Below, piece by piece: positions 56,590 through 64,000 of a stretch of DNA of 64,000 nucleotides. Source of the stretch: Acetobacteraceae bacterium (lineage in GTDB: Bacteria; Pseudomonadota; Alphaproteobacteria; Acetobacterales; Acetobacteraceae). The position numbers and the translations under genes were made by a program. Under the pieces are notes generated by a model. It had not been told where the DNA came from. It did no database searches and was given only the letters and a program-made list of their open reading frames with translations. Positions within the stretch are counted from its first letter, which is position 1, and the number at the start of each line of letters is the position of its first letter. Location of the stretch: positions 17,986 to 81,985 of the forward strand of contig JAIYDS010000205.1 in assembly GCA_027487385.1 (NCBI GenBank), read 5' to 3'.

Positions 56590-58674
56590 ATGGCCGAAGA
56601 GCGCTTCGTCGAGCATGACCGCGACGGCGATATCCATATCCTGCGCATCGCCAACCCACCGGTGAACACGCTGCGGACCGGCGTGCGCGCCGGGCTGCAT
56701 GCCGGCATCGCCGCCGCCGTGAAGGAAGGCGCCCGCGCCATCGTGCTGATCGGCGATGGCCGCATCTTCTCCGCCGGCGCCGAGATGACGGAGTTCAACA
56801 AGCCCCGCCAGCCGCCCAGCCTCCCCGAGGTCTTCGAGGCGATCGAGACCTGCAAGGTTCCCGTCATCGCCGCCATCCATGGCTCGGCTTTGGGCGGCGG
56901 CCTGGAATTGGCGCTGGCCTGCCATGCGCGCGTCGCCCTCCCCACCGCGCAGGTCGGCCTGCCCGAGGTGAAACGCGGCTTCGTGCCTGGCGCCGGCGGT
57001 ACGCAGCGCCTGCCACGGCTGATCGGCCCCGAGGCCGCGCTCAAGATCATCGTGACCGGTGACCCGATTTCGGCCTCCGAGGCCGCCCGGCTCGGCGCCA
57101 TCAACGCCGTGGTGGATGCACCGCTGGAGGCCTCCGCCGTCGCCTGGGCCCGCGCCCATGCGAGTGAGAGCTTCACCCTGGCCCGCAAGCGCGAGGACAA
57201 GATCAAGGGCGCTGATCTGGCCGCCTTCGACGCCGCCGCCGCCGCCCTGCTCAAGCGCACGCGCGGCCAGGAAAGCCCCAAGGGCTGCGCCGCCGCCGTG
57301 CGCGCCTCCATCACCCATTCCTTCGAGGATGGGCTGAACCTGGAGCGGGAATTGTTCCAGAAGCTCGTCGCCGGCGAGCAGAGCTTCGCGCTGCGCCACA
57401 TCTTCTTCGGCGAGCGCGAGGCGGTGCGCGTCCCTGGCCTGCCCGAGGATGTGCAGGGCACGCCGGTGAAGAATGCCGTCGTCATCGGCGGCGGCACCAT
57501 GGGGGGCGGCATTGCGATGAATTTCGCGAATGTCGGCATCCCGGTGACCATCGTGGAGACGAGCCAGGAGGCGCTGGACAAGGGCCTGGCGCGCTGCGAG
57601 GCGAATTGGCAGCGCTCCATCACCTCGGGCCGCATGACCCAGGCCGAATATGACAAGCGCCGCTGCTTCCTGCATGGCAGCACCAGCCTCGACGTGGTGA
57701 AGGACGCCGACATCGTGATCGAGGCGATCTTCGAGAACATGGAGGCGAAGAAGGAACTCTTCGCCAAGCTCGACAAGCTGGCGCGGCCTGGCGTGGTGCT
57801 CGCCTCCAACACCTCCACGCTTTCCATTGACGAGATCGCCTCCGCCACCTCCCGTCCCGAATGGGTGATTGGGATGCACTTCTTCTCGCCGGCGAATGTG
57901 ATGCGCCTGCTGGAGAATGTGCGCGGGGCCAAGACCAACAACATCGCGATTGCCACCGCGACCGAGGTGGGCAAACGCATCGCCAAGCTGCCCGTGCTGG
58001 TGGGCAATTGCGACGGCTTCGTCGGCAACCGCATGACCGGCAAGCGCGGCCCGCAGCAGGAGAAGCTGCTGCTGGAAGGCGCCCTGCCCCAGGATATCGA
58101 CCGCGTGATGGAAGCCTACGGCATGGCCATGGGCCCCTGCGCCACGGGCGACCTGGCCGGCCTCGACATCGGCGCCGCGGTGCGCAAGGCGCGCGGCACG
58201 GTCGCCCCCATCGCCGATGCGCTGGTGGCACTCGGCCGCTACGGCCAGAAGACCAGCAAGGGCTGGTACATGTATGACGAGAAACGCACGCGCCTTGTGG
58301 ACCCGGAAGTCGAGGCCATCATCCTCGACATCGCCGAGAAGATGCAGGTCCGGCGCCGCAAGATCGAGGATAGCGAAATCCTGGAACGCATGCTGTTGCC
58401 GATGGTGAATGAGGGCGCGCGCATCCTGGAAGAGGGTGTCGCCGCGCGCGCCATCGACATCGACGTGATCTTCTGCAACGGCTTCGGCTGGCCCGCCTGG
58501 CGCGGTGGCCCCATGTTCTGGGCCGACCGCATGGGCCTGAAGAATGTGCGCGACAAGCTGGCGCATTATGCCGCCGCGACCCAAGACCCCAACCTCAAGC
58601 CTGCTGCCCTGATCGAAACCCTGGCCGCTTCCGGGGGCAGCTTCGCCACCGGCAGCGCCAAGAGCGCCGCATAA
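56590..58674 (+). CDS. pimF: Enoyl-CoA hydratase/3-hydroxyacyl-CoA dehydrogenase (PimF-like)
   Basis: A 694-residue bifunctional beta-oxidation enzyme. The hydratase domain is at about 1-190 (GRIFSAGAEMTEFNK, IHGSALGGGLELALACHAR, GFVPGAGGTQRLPRL with its glutamate-type site). The NAD-binding domain starts near 297 with VVIGGGTMGGGIAMNFANVG, followed by SNTSTLSIDEIAS and IGMHFFSPANVM containing the catalytic His, and a C-terminal domain (CDGFVGNRM, GPCATGDLAGLDIG). Length and the following paired dehydrogenases match pimF of the pimeloyl-CoA (dicarboxylate) degradation operon. It first hydrates, then oxidises the acyl-CoA chain. Confidence 0.85.
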   Translation: MAEERFVEHDRDGDIHILRIANPPVNTLRTGVRAGLHAGIAAAVKEGARAIVLIGDGRIFSAGAEMTEFNKPRQPPSLPEVFEAIETCKVPVIAAIHGSALGGGLELALACHARVALPTAQVGLPEVKRGFVPGAGGTQRLPRLIGPEAALKIIVTGDPISASEAARLGAINAVVDAPLEASAVAWARAHASESFTLARKREDKIKGADLAAFDAAAAALLKRTRGQESPKGCAAAVRASITHSFEDGLNLERELFQKLVAGEQSFALRHIFFGEREAVRVPGLPEDVQGTPVKNAVVIGGGTMGGGIAMNFANVGIPVTIVETSQEALDKGLARCEANWQRSITSGRMTQAEYDKRRCFLHGSTSLDVVKDADIVIEAIFENMEAKKELFAKLDKLARPGVVLASNTSTLSIDEIASATSRPEWVIGMHFFSPANVMRLLENVRGAKTNNIAIATATEVGKRIAKLPVLVGNCDGFVGNRMTGKRGPQQEKLLLEGALPQDIDRVMEAYGMAMGPCATGDLAGLDIGAAVRKARGTVAPIADALVALGRYGQKTSKGWYMYDEKRTRLVDPEVEAIILDIAEKMQVRRRKIEDSEILERMLLPMVNEGARILEEGVAARAIDIDVIFCNGFGWPAWRGGPMFWADRMGLKNVRDKLAHYAAATQDPNLKPAALIETLAASGGSFATGSAKSAA

Positions 58675-58685
58675 GGACACCCCCC

Positions 58686-59888
58686 ATGGAACTCCGCTTC
58701 ACCGATGTCGAGCTGAATTTCCGGCAGGAGGTGCGCGACTTCCTCGCCGCCGAATGCCCGCCCGAGACCCGCGCCCATATGGTCGCCGGCAAGTCGCCCA
58801 CCAAGGCGATGGTCGTCGAGTGGCAGAAGAAGCTGAACGCCCGCGGCTGGGCGGCGCCGGAATGGCCCGTCGAGCATGGCGGCCCCGGCTGGACGCCGGC
58901 CCAGAAATACATCTTCCGCGAGGAGTTGCAGATGTGGCCGGCGCCCTCGCCGCTCGGCTTCAACATCAACATGTGCGGGCCGGTCATCATCGAATTCGGC
59001 ACGCCCGAGCAGAAGGCCCGCTTCCTGCCGCGCATGCGCAACCTGGATGATTGGTGGTGCCAGGGCTTCTCCGAGCCCGGCGCCGGCTCCGACCTCGCGG
59101 GGCTGAAGACCAAGGCGGTGCTGGACAATGGCGAGTGGGTGATCAACGGGCAGAAGACCTGGACCACGCTGGCCCAGCATGCCGACTGGATCTTCGTCCT
59201 CGCCCGCACCGATTTCACCGCGAAGAAGCAGGAGGGCATCTCCTTCTTCCTGGTGGACATGAAGTCGCCCGGCATCACCGTCCGCCCGATCATCACGATC
59301 GAGGGCGGGCATGAGGTGAACGAGGTCTTCTTCGACGATGTCCGCGTGCCGGCCGACCAGCTGGTGGGCGAGGTGAACAAGGGCTGGGATTGCGCGAAAT
59401 TCCTGCTGGGCAATGAGCGCTTCGGCCAGGCCCGCGTCGGCGCCAGCCGCGAGCGCATCCGCCGCCTGAAGATGATCGCCAAGGACACCATGGATGGCGG
59501 CCGCCCGCTGATCGAGGATCCGGAATTCCGCCGCCAGGTGACGGAGATGGAGATCGAGCTGAAGGCGCTGGAGATGACCGTGATGCGCGTCATCGCCAAT
59601 GAGACGAAGCGCGCCGGCACCGGCAAGCCCGACCCCGCGACCTCCGTGCTCAAGATCAAGGGCACCGAGATCCAGCAGGGTGTCTCCGAGCTGCTGATGA
59701 AGGCCGCCGGCCCCTATGCCTGGGTGGATGGCGACCCGGATGCCGAGGGCAGCAATGACTGGGATGTGGCGCCCGACTGGGCCTTCGGCCTGGCCGGAAT
59801 CTACTTCAACTGGCGCAAGCAGAGCATCTATGGCGGGTCCAACGAGATCCAGCGGAACATCATGGCAAAAGCGTTTCTGGGGCTCTGA
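58686..59888 (+). CDS. pimC: Acyl-CoA dehydrogenase, pimeloyl-CoA dehydrogenase large subunit type
   Basis: A 400-residue flavoprotein. MELRFTDVELNFRQEVRDFL opens the N-terminal helical domain; WWCQGFSEPGAGSDLAGLKT is the FAD/acyl-CoA motif, GQKTWTTLAQHADWIFVLAR follows, and GGSNEIQRNIMAKAFLGL ends the C-terminal domain. KGWDCAKFLLGNERFGQARV and GGHEVNEVFFDDVRVPADQL resemble PimC closely. Paired with the smaller dehydrogenase next door, it probably works as a heteromer on dicarboxylyl- or medium-chain acyl-CoA. Confidence 0.83.
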   Translation: MELRFTDVELNFRQEVRDFLAAECPPETRAHMVAGKSPTKAMVVEWQKKLNARGWAAPEWPVEHGGPGWTPAQKYIFREELQMWPAPSPLGFNINMCGPVIIEFGTPEQKARFLPRMRNLDDWWCQGFSEPGAGSDLAGLKTKAVLDNGEWVINGQKTWTTLAQHADWIFVLARTDFTAKKQEGISFFLVDMKSPGITVRPIITIEGGHEVNEVFFDDVRVPADQLVGEVNKGWDCAKFLLGNERFGQARVGASRERIRRLKMIAKDTMDGGRPLIEDPEFRRQVTEMEIELKALEMTVMRVIANETKRAGTGKPDPATSVLKIKGTEIQQGVSELLMKAAGPYAWVDGDPDAEGSNDWDVAPDWAFGLAGIYFNWRKQSIYGGSNEIQRNIMAKAFLGL

Positions 59889-59894
59889 ACCAAC

Positions 59895-61040
59895 ATGGAT
59901 TTTGATCTCAACGAGTCCCAGTCGCTCCTGCAGGACAGCATCCGCAAGACGCTGACGGCTAAATACGGCTTCGAGAATCGCAAGGCCTATATGGCGAGCG
60001 AGACCGGCTGGAGCCGCGAGATGTGGGCGCAGTACGCCGAGCTCGGTCTGCTCGGCCTGCCCTTCGCGGAAGAGGATGGCGGCTTCGGCGGTGGGCCGGA
60101 GGAGACCATGCTCGTCGCCGAGCAGATGGGCCGGCACATCACGCTGGAGCCCTGGTTCAGCACCGTGGTGCTGGGCGGCGGCTTCCTCCGCCATGGCGCC
60201 GAGACGGCGCTGCGGCAGGAGATGGTGGAGGGTATCGCCTCGGGCGAAACGCTGCTCGCCTTCGCGCAGGTGGAACGCCAGTCGCGCTATGATCTCTTCG
60301 ACGTGCAGACCACGGCGAAGAAGGATGGCTCGGGCTTCGTCATCACCGGCCGCAAGGGCATGGTGCTGCATGGCGACACGGCGAATCACTTCTTCGTGAC
60401 CGCCCGCGTCTCAGGTGCGTCACGCGACAAGGGCGGCATCGGCGTCTTCGTCGTGCCGGCGACGGCCGAGGGCGTCTCCGTGCGCGGCTTCCGCACGGTG
60501 GATGGCCAGCGCGCGGCCGAGGTGGATTTCACCGGGGCGCGCGCGGCGCACGTGCTGGGCGATGCCGAGGGCGGCCTTGCCCTTGTGGATCGCGTGGTGG
60601 ATGAGGCGATCGCGGTGCTGGCGGCCGAGGCGATCGGCGCGATGGACGTGGTGCATGCCATGACGCTCGACTACATGAAGACGCGCCAGCAATTCGGCCG
60701 CGCCATCGGCAGCTTCCAGGCCTTGCAGCACAAGGCGGCGGACATGCTGGTGGCGATCGAGCAGTCGCGCTCCATGGCCTATTTCGCCACCATGGCGGCG
60801 CAGGGCACGGACGCGGCCGAGCGCCGGCGCAACATGCATGCGGTGAAGGCGCAGGTGGGGCGTTCGCAGCGCTTCGTCGGCCAGCAGAGCATCCAGCTGC
60901 ATGGCGGCATCGCCATGACGATGGAATACGGCGCCGGCCACTACTTCAAGCGCCTGACCGTGAATGAGGCGCTGTTCGGCGACACCGACCACCACCTCCG
61001 CGCCCTGGCGGATGCGGGCGGGTTGTTACAAGCGGCTTAG
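59895..61040 (+). CDS. pimD: Acyl-CoA dehydrogenase, pimeloyl-CoA dehydrogenase small subunit type
   Basis: A 381-residue acyl-CoA dehydrogenase homologue starting six bases after pimC. MDFDLNESQSLLQDSIRKTL, GWSREMWAQYAELGLLGLPF and EEDGGFGGGPEETMLVAEQM are almost the PimD N-terminus. The C-terminal domain has MKTRQQFGRAIGSFQALQHK and IQLHGGIAMTMEYGAGHYFK. The FAD-binding Q-G-SEPGAGSD motif of the large subunit is absent, consistent with a partner subunit in an alpha2-beta2 dehydrogenase. Confidence 0.83.
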   Translation: MDFDLNESQSLLQDSIRKTLTAKYGFENRKAYMASETGWSREMWAQYAELGLLGLPFAEEDGGFGGGPEETMLVAEQMGRHITLEPWFSTVVLGGGFLRHGAETALRQEMVEGIASGETLLAFAQVERQSRYDLFDVQTTAKKDGSGFVITGRKGMVLHGDTANHFFVTARVSGASRDKGGIGVFVVPATAEGVSVRGFRTVDGQRAAEVDFTGARAAHVLGDAEGGLALVDRVVDEAIAVLAAEAIGAMDVVHAMTLDYMKTRQQFGRAIGSFQALQHKAADMLVAIEQSRSMAYFATMAAQGTDAAERRRNMHAVKAQVGRSQRFVGQQSIQLHGGIAMTMEYGAGHYFKRLTVNEALFGDTDHHLRALADAGGLLQAA

Positions 61041-61049
61041 TCCTGGGGT

Positions 61050-61089
61050 CTGGGGCCTCTCGGCCCCAGCCGCCGGAGGCCTGTTTTTT
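61050..61089. terminator. Bidirectional terminator
   Basis: CTGGGGCC (61050-61057) pairs with GGCCCCAG (61062-61069) over a TCTC loop; a run of six T follows at 61084-61089. It lies between the convergent pimD-like and helicase genes. Confidence 0.6.
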
Positions 61090-61092
61090 CTG

Positions 61093-62772
61093 TCAGGCCC
61101 GCCGCTTGGCGCCCGCATAAGGCCGCTTCGGCGGATAGGCGGGCCCACGCCGGGCCGGCCCTTCCTGCGGCGCTTCGGCCGCCTCCACCTTGATATGCGC
61201 GTCATCGCGGCCGGGCTTGGCCGCCGCATGGGCAAAGCGCGCCGCCGCATAGGGCGCCACTTCGAAGCGCGTCTCGCGGTCCAGGATACGGATGCGGCCG
61301 ATCTCCTCGCGCGTCACATGGCCGCGATGGCAGAGGAAGGGCAGGATCCAGCGGGGGTCGGCGTCATGGCTGCGGCCCACATTCATGCGGAACCACACGC
61401 CCTCGCCCACTTCGGTCGGTGCCGGCATGGTGCGGGGCTGGGGCGCGGGCGGGGCCTGGCCCGCGGCGAGTTCCTCTGGCGCGGGCAACGGTGCGCGCAG
61501 CTGCTTCACCAGGGCGGCCGCGATCGCCTCGGGCGAGCGCCCTTCCAGCAGGCGGCGGCCCAGCGCCATGTCCCTCTCATCGGCATCCGCTTCCAGCATC
61601 TCGATGCCGCTGGCGAGGATGCGCTCGCCATCCTTGGCGTGGATGTCCTCGGCGGTCGGCGCGCCGGACCAGGCGGCCTGGAGCTTGGCGGCCTGCAACA
61701 GTCGCTCGGCGATGCGCCGGCGGTTGTGCGGCACGATCAGCGCGGAAATGCCCTTCTTCCCCGCGCGGCCGGTGCGGCCCGAGCGGTGCAGCAGCGTCTC
61801 CGGGTCATTCGGCAGGTCGGCATGGATGACCAACGCGAGGTCCGGCAGATCGAGCCCGCGGGCGGCGACATCGGTCGCGACGCAGACGCGGGCGCGGCCA
61901 TCGCGCAGCCCCTGCATGGCCCGCGTGCGCTCCGCCTGGGAGAGCTCGCCCGAGAGCGCCACGGCCGAGAAGCCGCGCTCCACCAGGTTGCCATGCAGGC
62001 GCGAGACGGCGGCGCGGGTGGTGCAGAAGACGATGGCGGTGCGCGGGTCGAGGTAGCGCAGCGTGTTCACCACCGCGCGCTCCATCTCGCCCGGCGCCAC
62101 GGAGAGGGCGCGGTATTCGATGTCGCTGTGCTGCTTGCCCTCATTGGTGGCGGCGATGCGCAGCGCGTCCTTCTGGAAACCCTTGGCGAGCTGCGCGATG
62201 CCGCGCGGCACGGTGGCGGAAAACAGCAGGGTGCGGCGCTCGGCCGGCATGGTCTCCAGGATGGCTTCGAGATCCTCGCGGAAGCCGAGGTCGAGCATCT
62301 CGTCGGCCTCGTCCAGCACCACGGCGCGGATGGTCTGCGGCTTGAGATTGCCGCGCTCCAGATGGTCCCGCAGGCGGCCGGGCGTGCCGACAACGATGTG
62401 CGCGCCATGGGCGAGCTGCCGGCGCTCGGTCATCGGGTCCATGCCGCCGACGCAGGCGACGACGCGCCCGCCGGCCTTGGCGTAGAGCCAGGTCAGCCCG
62501 ACCTGCACCTGAAGGGCGAGTTCGCGCGTGGGCGCGACAACGAGGGCGAGCGGCGTCGGCGAATGGCCGAGGCGATCCGCGCCGGCCAGCACCTCGCCGG
62601 CGATGGCGAGGCCATACGCGACGGTCTTGCCCGAGCCGGTCTGCGCCGAGACCAGCAGGTCCCGCCCCGCGGTCTCGGGCTCCAGCACGGCCTGCTGGAC
62701 GGCTGTGGGCTCGGCATAGCCGCGTTCGGCCAGGGTGGTGGCCAGGGGGCCGGCAAGGTCGGGGAAGGGCAT
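61093..62772 (-). CDS. DEAD-box ATP-dependent RNA helicase (DeaD/DbpA-like)
   Basis: A 559-residue RNA helicase for ribosome assembly or RNA turnover. Motifs in order: Q motif PTAVQQAVLEPE, Walker A AQTGSGKT, VVAPTRELALQV, GTPGRLRDHLE, VLDEADEMLDLGF, LFSATVPRG, IVFCTTRAAVSRLHG, ATDVAARGLDLPD and HRSGRTGRAGKKG. The C-terminus (about 440-520; GEGVWFRMNVGRSHDADPRW, LPFLCHRGHVTREEIG) is a DbpA-type RNA-binding domain as in DeaD, followed by a basic tail. ATG 62772 is preferred over TTG 62775. Confidence 0.93.
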   Translation of the reverse strand: MPFPDLAGPLATTLAERGYAEPTAVQQAVLEPETAGRDLLVSAQTGSGKTVAYGLAIAGEVLAGADRLGHSPTPLALVVAPTRELALQVQVGLTWLYAKAGGRVVACVGGMDPMTERRQLAHGAHIVVGTPGRLRDHLERGNLKPQTIRAVVLDEADEMLDLGFREDLEAILETMPAERRTLLFSATVPRGIAQLAKGFQKDALRIAATNEGKQHSDIEYRALSVAPGEMERAVVNTLRYLDPRTAIVFCTTRAAVSRLHGNLVERGFSAVALSGELSQAERTRAMQGLRDGRARVCVATDVAARGLDLPDLALVIHADLPNDPETLLHRSGRTGRAGKKGISALIVPHNRRRIAERLLQAAKLQAAWSGAPTAEDIHAKDGERILASGIEMLEADADERDMALGRRLLEGRSPEAIAAALVKQLRAPLPAPEELAAGQAPPAPQPRTMPAPTEVGEGVWFRMNVGRSHDADPRWILPFLCHRGHVTREEIGRIRILDRETRFEVAPYAAARFAHAAAKPGRDDAHIKVEAAEAPQEGPARRGPAYPPKRPYAGAKRRA

Positions 62773-63180
62773 CAATGAATCCTGGAAGGGGCGCGCGCGC
62801 CGAGCCCGGGGGATAGGCCGGTCAGGGGCCGAGGGAAAGCGCGGAAGTTGAGGGGGTGGGGTCCGCGCGGGACATGGCGCGGCTCGGCGCGGATGAATTC
62901 ATGACTTATCCACGGACGAATGAACAATTTGGTTATCAGGGCTTCGCAAGGAAGCCGCCCGGCAAATTCCCGACCAGACGCGGGTCTCATTCCCAGCGAA
63001 GCATCGCACGTCCGGCCACTGGACCGGCACCACGCTCTTCAGCCTGAGCCACATCGGCCTTCCGGGCGGCAGCGCCGCCGGTGCGGAGGTCGTGGCGCAG
63101 GAGGCGGTCGTCTCCCTGTCCTGCCCTTCATTGGGGTTGAGGGGGCGCGCCGATTGACCTCAGCGCCCTGGCGCGGGAGG
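62773..63180. promoter_or_regulatory. Divergent intergenic region
   Basis: About 400 bases between the helicase and the CoA transferase, containing an AT-richer patch at 62890-62945 (GAATTCATGACTTATCC and neighbours) that may hold promoters. A short frame at 63005-63150 reads HWTGTTLFSLSHIGLPGG, protein-like but unrecognised and without start or context. Otherwise nothing seen. Confidence 0.35.
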
Positions 63181-63194
63181 CTTGTCCGGACAAG
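63181..63194 (+). promoter_or_regulatory. Perfect 14-base palindrome overlapping the Shine-Dalgarno
   Basis: CTTGTCCGGACAAG is fully self-complementary and its last bases are part of the CAAGGAGG ribosome binding site of the CoA transferase at 63203. It looks like a dimeric repressor operator (GntR- or MarR-like spacing), which is inference. Confidence 0.45.
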
Positions 63195-63202
63195 GAGGGC
63201 GC

Positions 63203-64000
63203 ATGAACCAGACCAAGGGGCCACTCGCGGGGCTGCGCGTGATCGACGCCTCGAATTTCCTCGCCGCCCCTACCGTCTCCATGCACCTGGCCGACATGGG
63301 CGCCGAGGTGATCAAGCTGGAGCGGCCCAATGGCGGAGACGAGTTCCGCAACTGGGGCCGCCGGCGGGATGACATCGCCCTCTATTACAAGGTCGTGAAC
63401 CGCAACAAGCTCTCGGTCACCGCGGATTTCCGCACGCCGATGGGCGTGGAGACGGTGAAGCGCCTGGTGCGCGACGCCGATCTCATCGTCGAGAATTACC
63501 GGCCGGGCACCATGGAGAAATGGGGGCTGGGCTATGATGTGCTCTCCGCCATCAATCCGCGCCTCGTCATGCTGCGCGTGACGGGATACGGGCAGGAGGG
63601 GCCGAATGCGCACAAGCCCGGCTTCGGCACCGCGCTCGAAGGCTATGCGGGCTTCGTCTACATCAATGGCGAGGCGGATGGCCCGCCGCTGCTGCCGCCC
63701 TTCGGCCTCTCGGACGCCAGCTCCGGCCTGTGCGGCGCCTTCCTGGCGCTGGCGGCCCTGCGCGAGCGCGATGCCTCCGGCCGCGGCCAGGTGGTGGATC
63801 TGGCGCTCTATGAGGCGATGTTCGCCATGCTCGGCCCCTTCATCGTGGAGCATGACCAGCTCGGCGTGGTGCAGGAGCGCATGGGCTCCCGCCTGCCCTG
63901 GGTCTCGCCGCGCAACACTTATCAATGCAAGGACGGCGCCTGGGTGAGCCTGAGCGCCTCCTCCAACGGCACCTTCGTGCGGCTTTGCACGGCGCTCGGC
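63203..64000 (+). CDS. CaiB/BaiF-type (class III) CoA transferase, N-terminal part
   Basis: The first 266 residues of a CoA transferase that continues past the window. GPLAGLRVIDASNFLAAPTV, MGAEVIKLERPNGGDEFRNW, NRNKLSVTADFRTPMG, DLIVENYRPGTMEKWGLGYD and RVTGYGQEGPNAHKPGFGTA are class III motifs; the catalytic Asp is in GQVVDLALYEAMFAMLG near residue 196, with the usual VSPRNTYQCKDGAWV after it. It moves CoA between an acyl-CoA and a carboxylic acid; partners unknown. Closeness to the pim-like genes suggests acid catabolism, weakly. Confidence 0.9.
   Translation, partial: MNQTKGPLAGLRVIDASNFLAAPTVSMHLADMGAEVIKLERPNGGDEFRNWGRRRDDIALYYKVVNRNKLSVTADFRTPMGVETVKRLVRDADLIVENYRPGTMEKWGLGYDVLSAINPRLVMLRVTGYGQEGPNAHKPGFGTALEGYAGFVYINGEADGPPLLPPFGLSDASSGLCGAFLALAALRERDASGRGQVVDLALYEAMFAMLGPFIVEHDQLGVVQERMGSRLPWVSPRNTYQCKDGAWVSLSASSNGTFVRLCTALG

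Noticed and set aside
54810..58043. Minus-strand ORF of 1077 codons
   Set aside because: It is antisense to the substrate-binding protein and pimF-like genes; composition is low-complexity Ser/Arg/Ala and Gly/His and no domain is visible.
1..64000. tRNA, rRNA or CRISPR arrays
   Set aside because: No cloverleaf-like segment with CCA/T-loop pattern, rRNA core sequence or regularly spaced short repeats was seen by eye; a covariance-model scan would be decisive.

Overview
The window is very GC-rich DNA with dense, overlapping operons. Gene content suggests an alphaproteobacterium of the Rhodospirillales, most likely a Roseomonas-like member of the Acetobacteraceae: an XrtA/PEP-CTERM-type exopolysaccharide locus, pimeloyl-CoA-type degradation genes, FkbM methyltransferase, CsbD and phasin-like small proteins. 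This is inferred from protein families and composition only; no rRNA or tRNA gene was seen to confirm it.

Positions 1-30658 form a large exopolysaccharide/glycan locus. On the minus strand are the start of a tyrosine autokinase, a chain-length determinant and an outer-membrane export lipoprotein. Divergent from these runs a plus-strand operon: initiating sugar transferase, the PrsK/PrsR/PrsT group, an O-antigen-ligase-like membrane protein, a small membrane ORF, a GT4 glycosyltransferase and a secreted protein of unknown family. A three-gene minus operon (GT2, FkbM methyltransferase, GT2) follows. Then come an epimerase, an asparagine-synthase-like amidotransferase, a flippase, a GT2, a FemAB/GNAT-like protein on the opposite strand, a GT4-deacetylase fusion, a YdcF-like protein, a second FemAB/GNAT-like protein and two GT4 enzymes. 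Together they could start, build, modify (amidation, methylation, acylation, deacetylation), flip, ligate, polymerise and export a surface polysaccharide. No exosortase and no PEP-CTERM substrate lies in the window.

Positions 30698-39033 hold a 1409-residue CheB-CheR-kinase-REC-REC-LuxR hybrid regulator, a divergent XRE-type regulator, and a 1023-residue protein. The latter is a paralogue of the unknown protein at 12733-14706, extended by three CBM60-like modules and preceded by a hairpin that would mask its ribosome binding site.

Positions 39191-45156 are an island of small and stress-type genes: CsbD, tiny membrane proteins, phasin-like mini-proteins beside a PHB-depolymerase-type esterase, a repeat lipoprotein and a YflT-like protein sharing an unusual peptide motif, and a PepSY-like protein. 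It also carries decayed DNA: an IS5-family transposase remnant and a sugar dehydrogenase C-terminal fragment.

Positions 45164-51441 hold four more glycosyltransferases in two divergent pairs. From 51457 the content is housekeeping and catabolic: lytic transglycosylase-SPOR lipoprotein, small lipoprotein, alpha/beta hydrolase, peptide-type ABC substrate-binding protein, a pimF-pimC-pimD-like operon, a DEAD-box helicase and the start of a CaiB-type CoA transferase.
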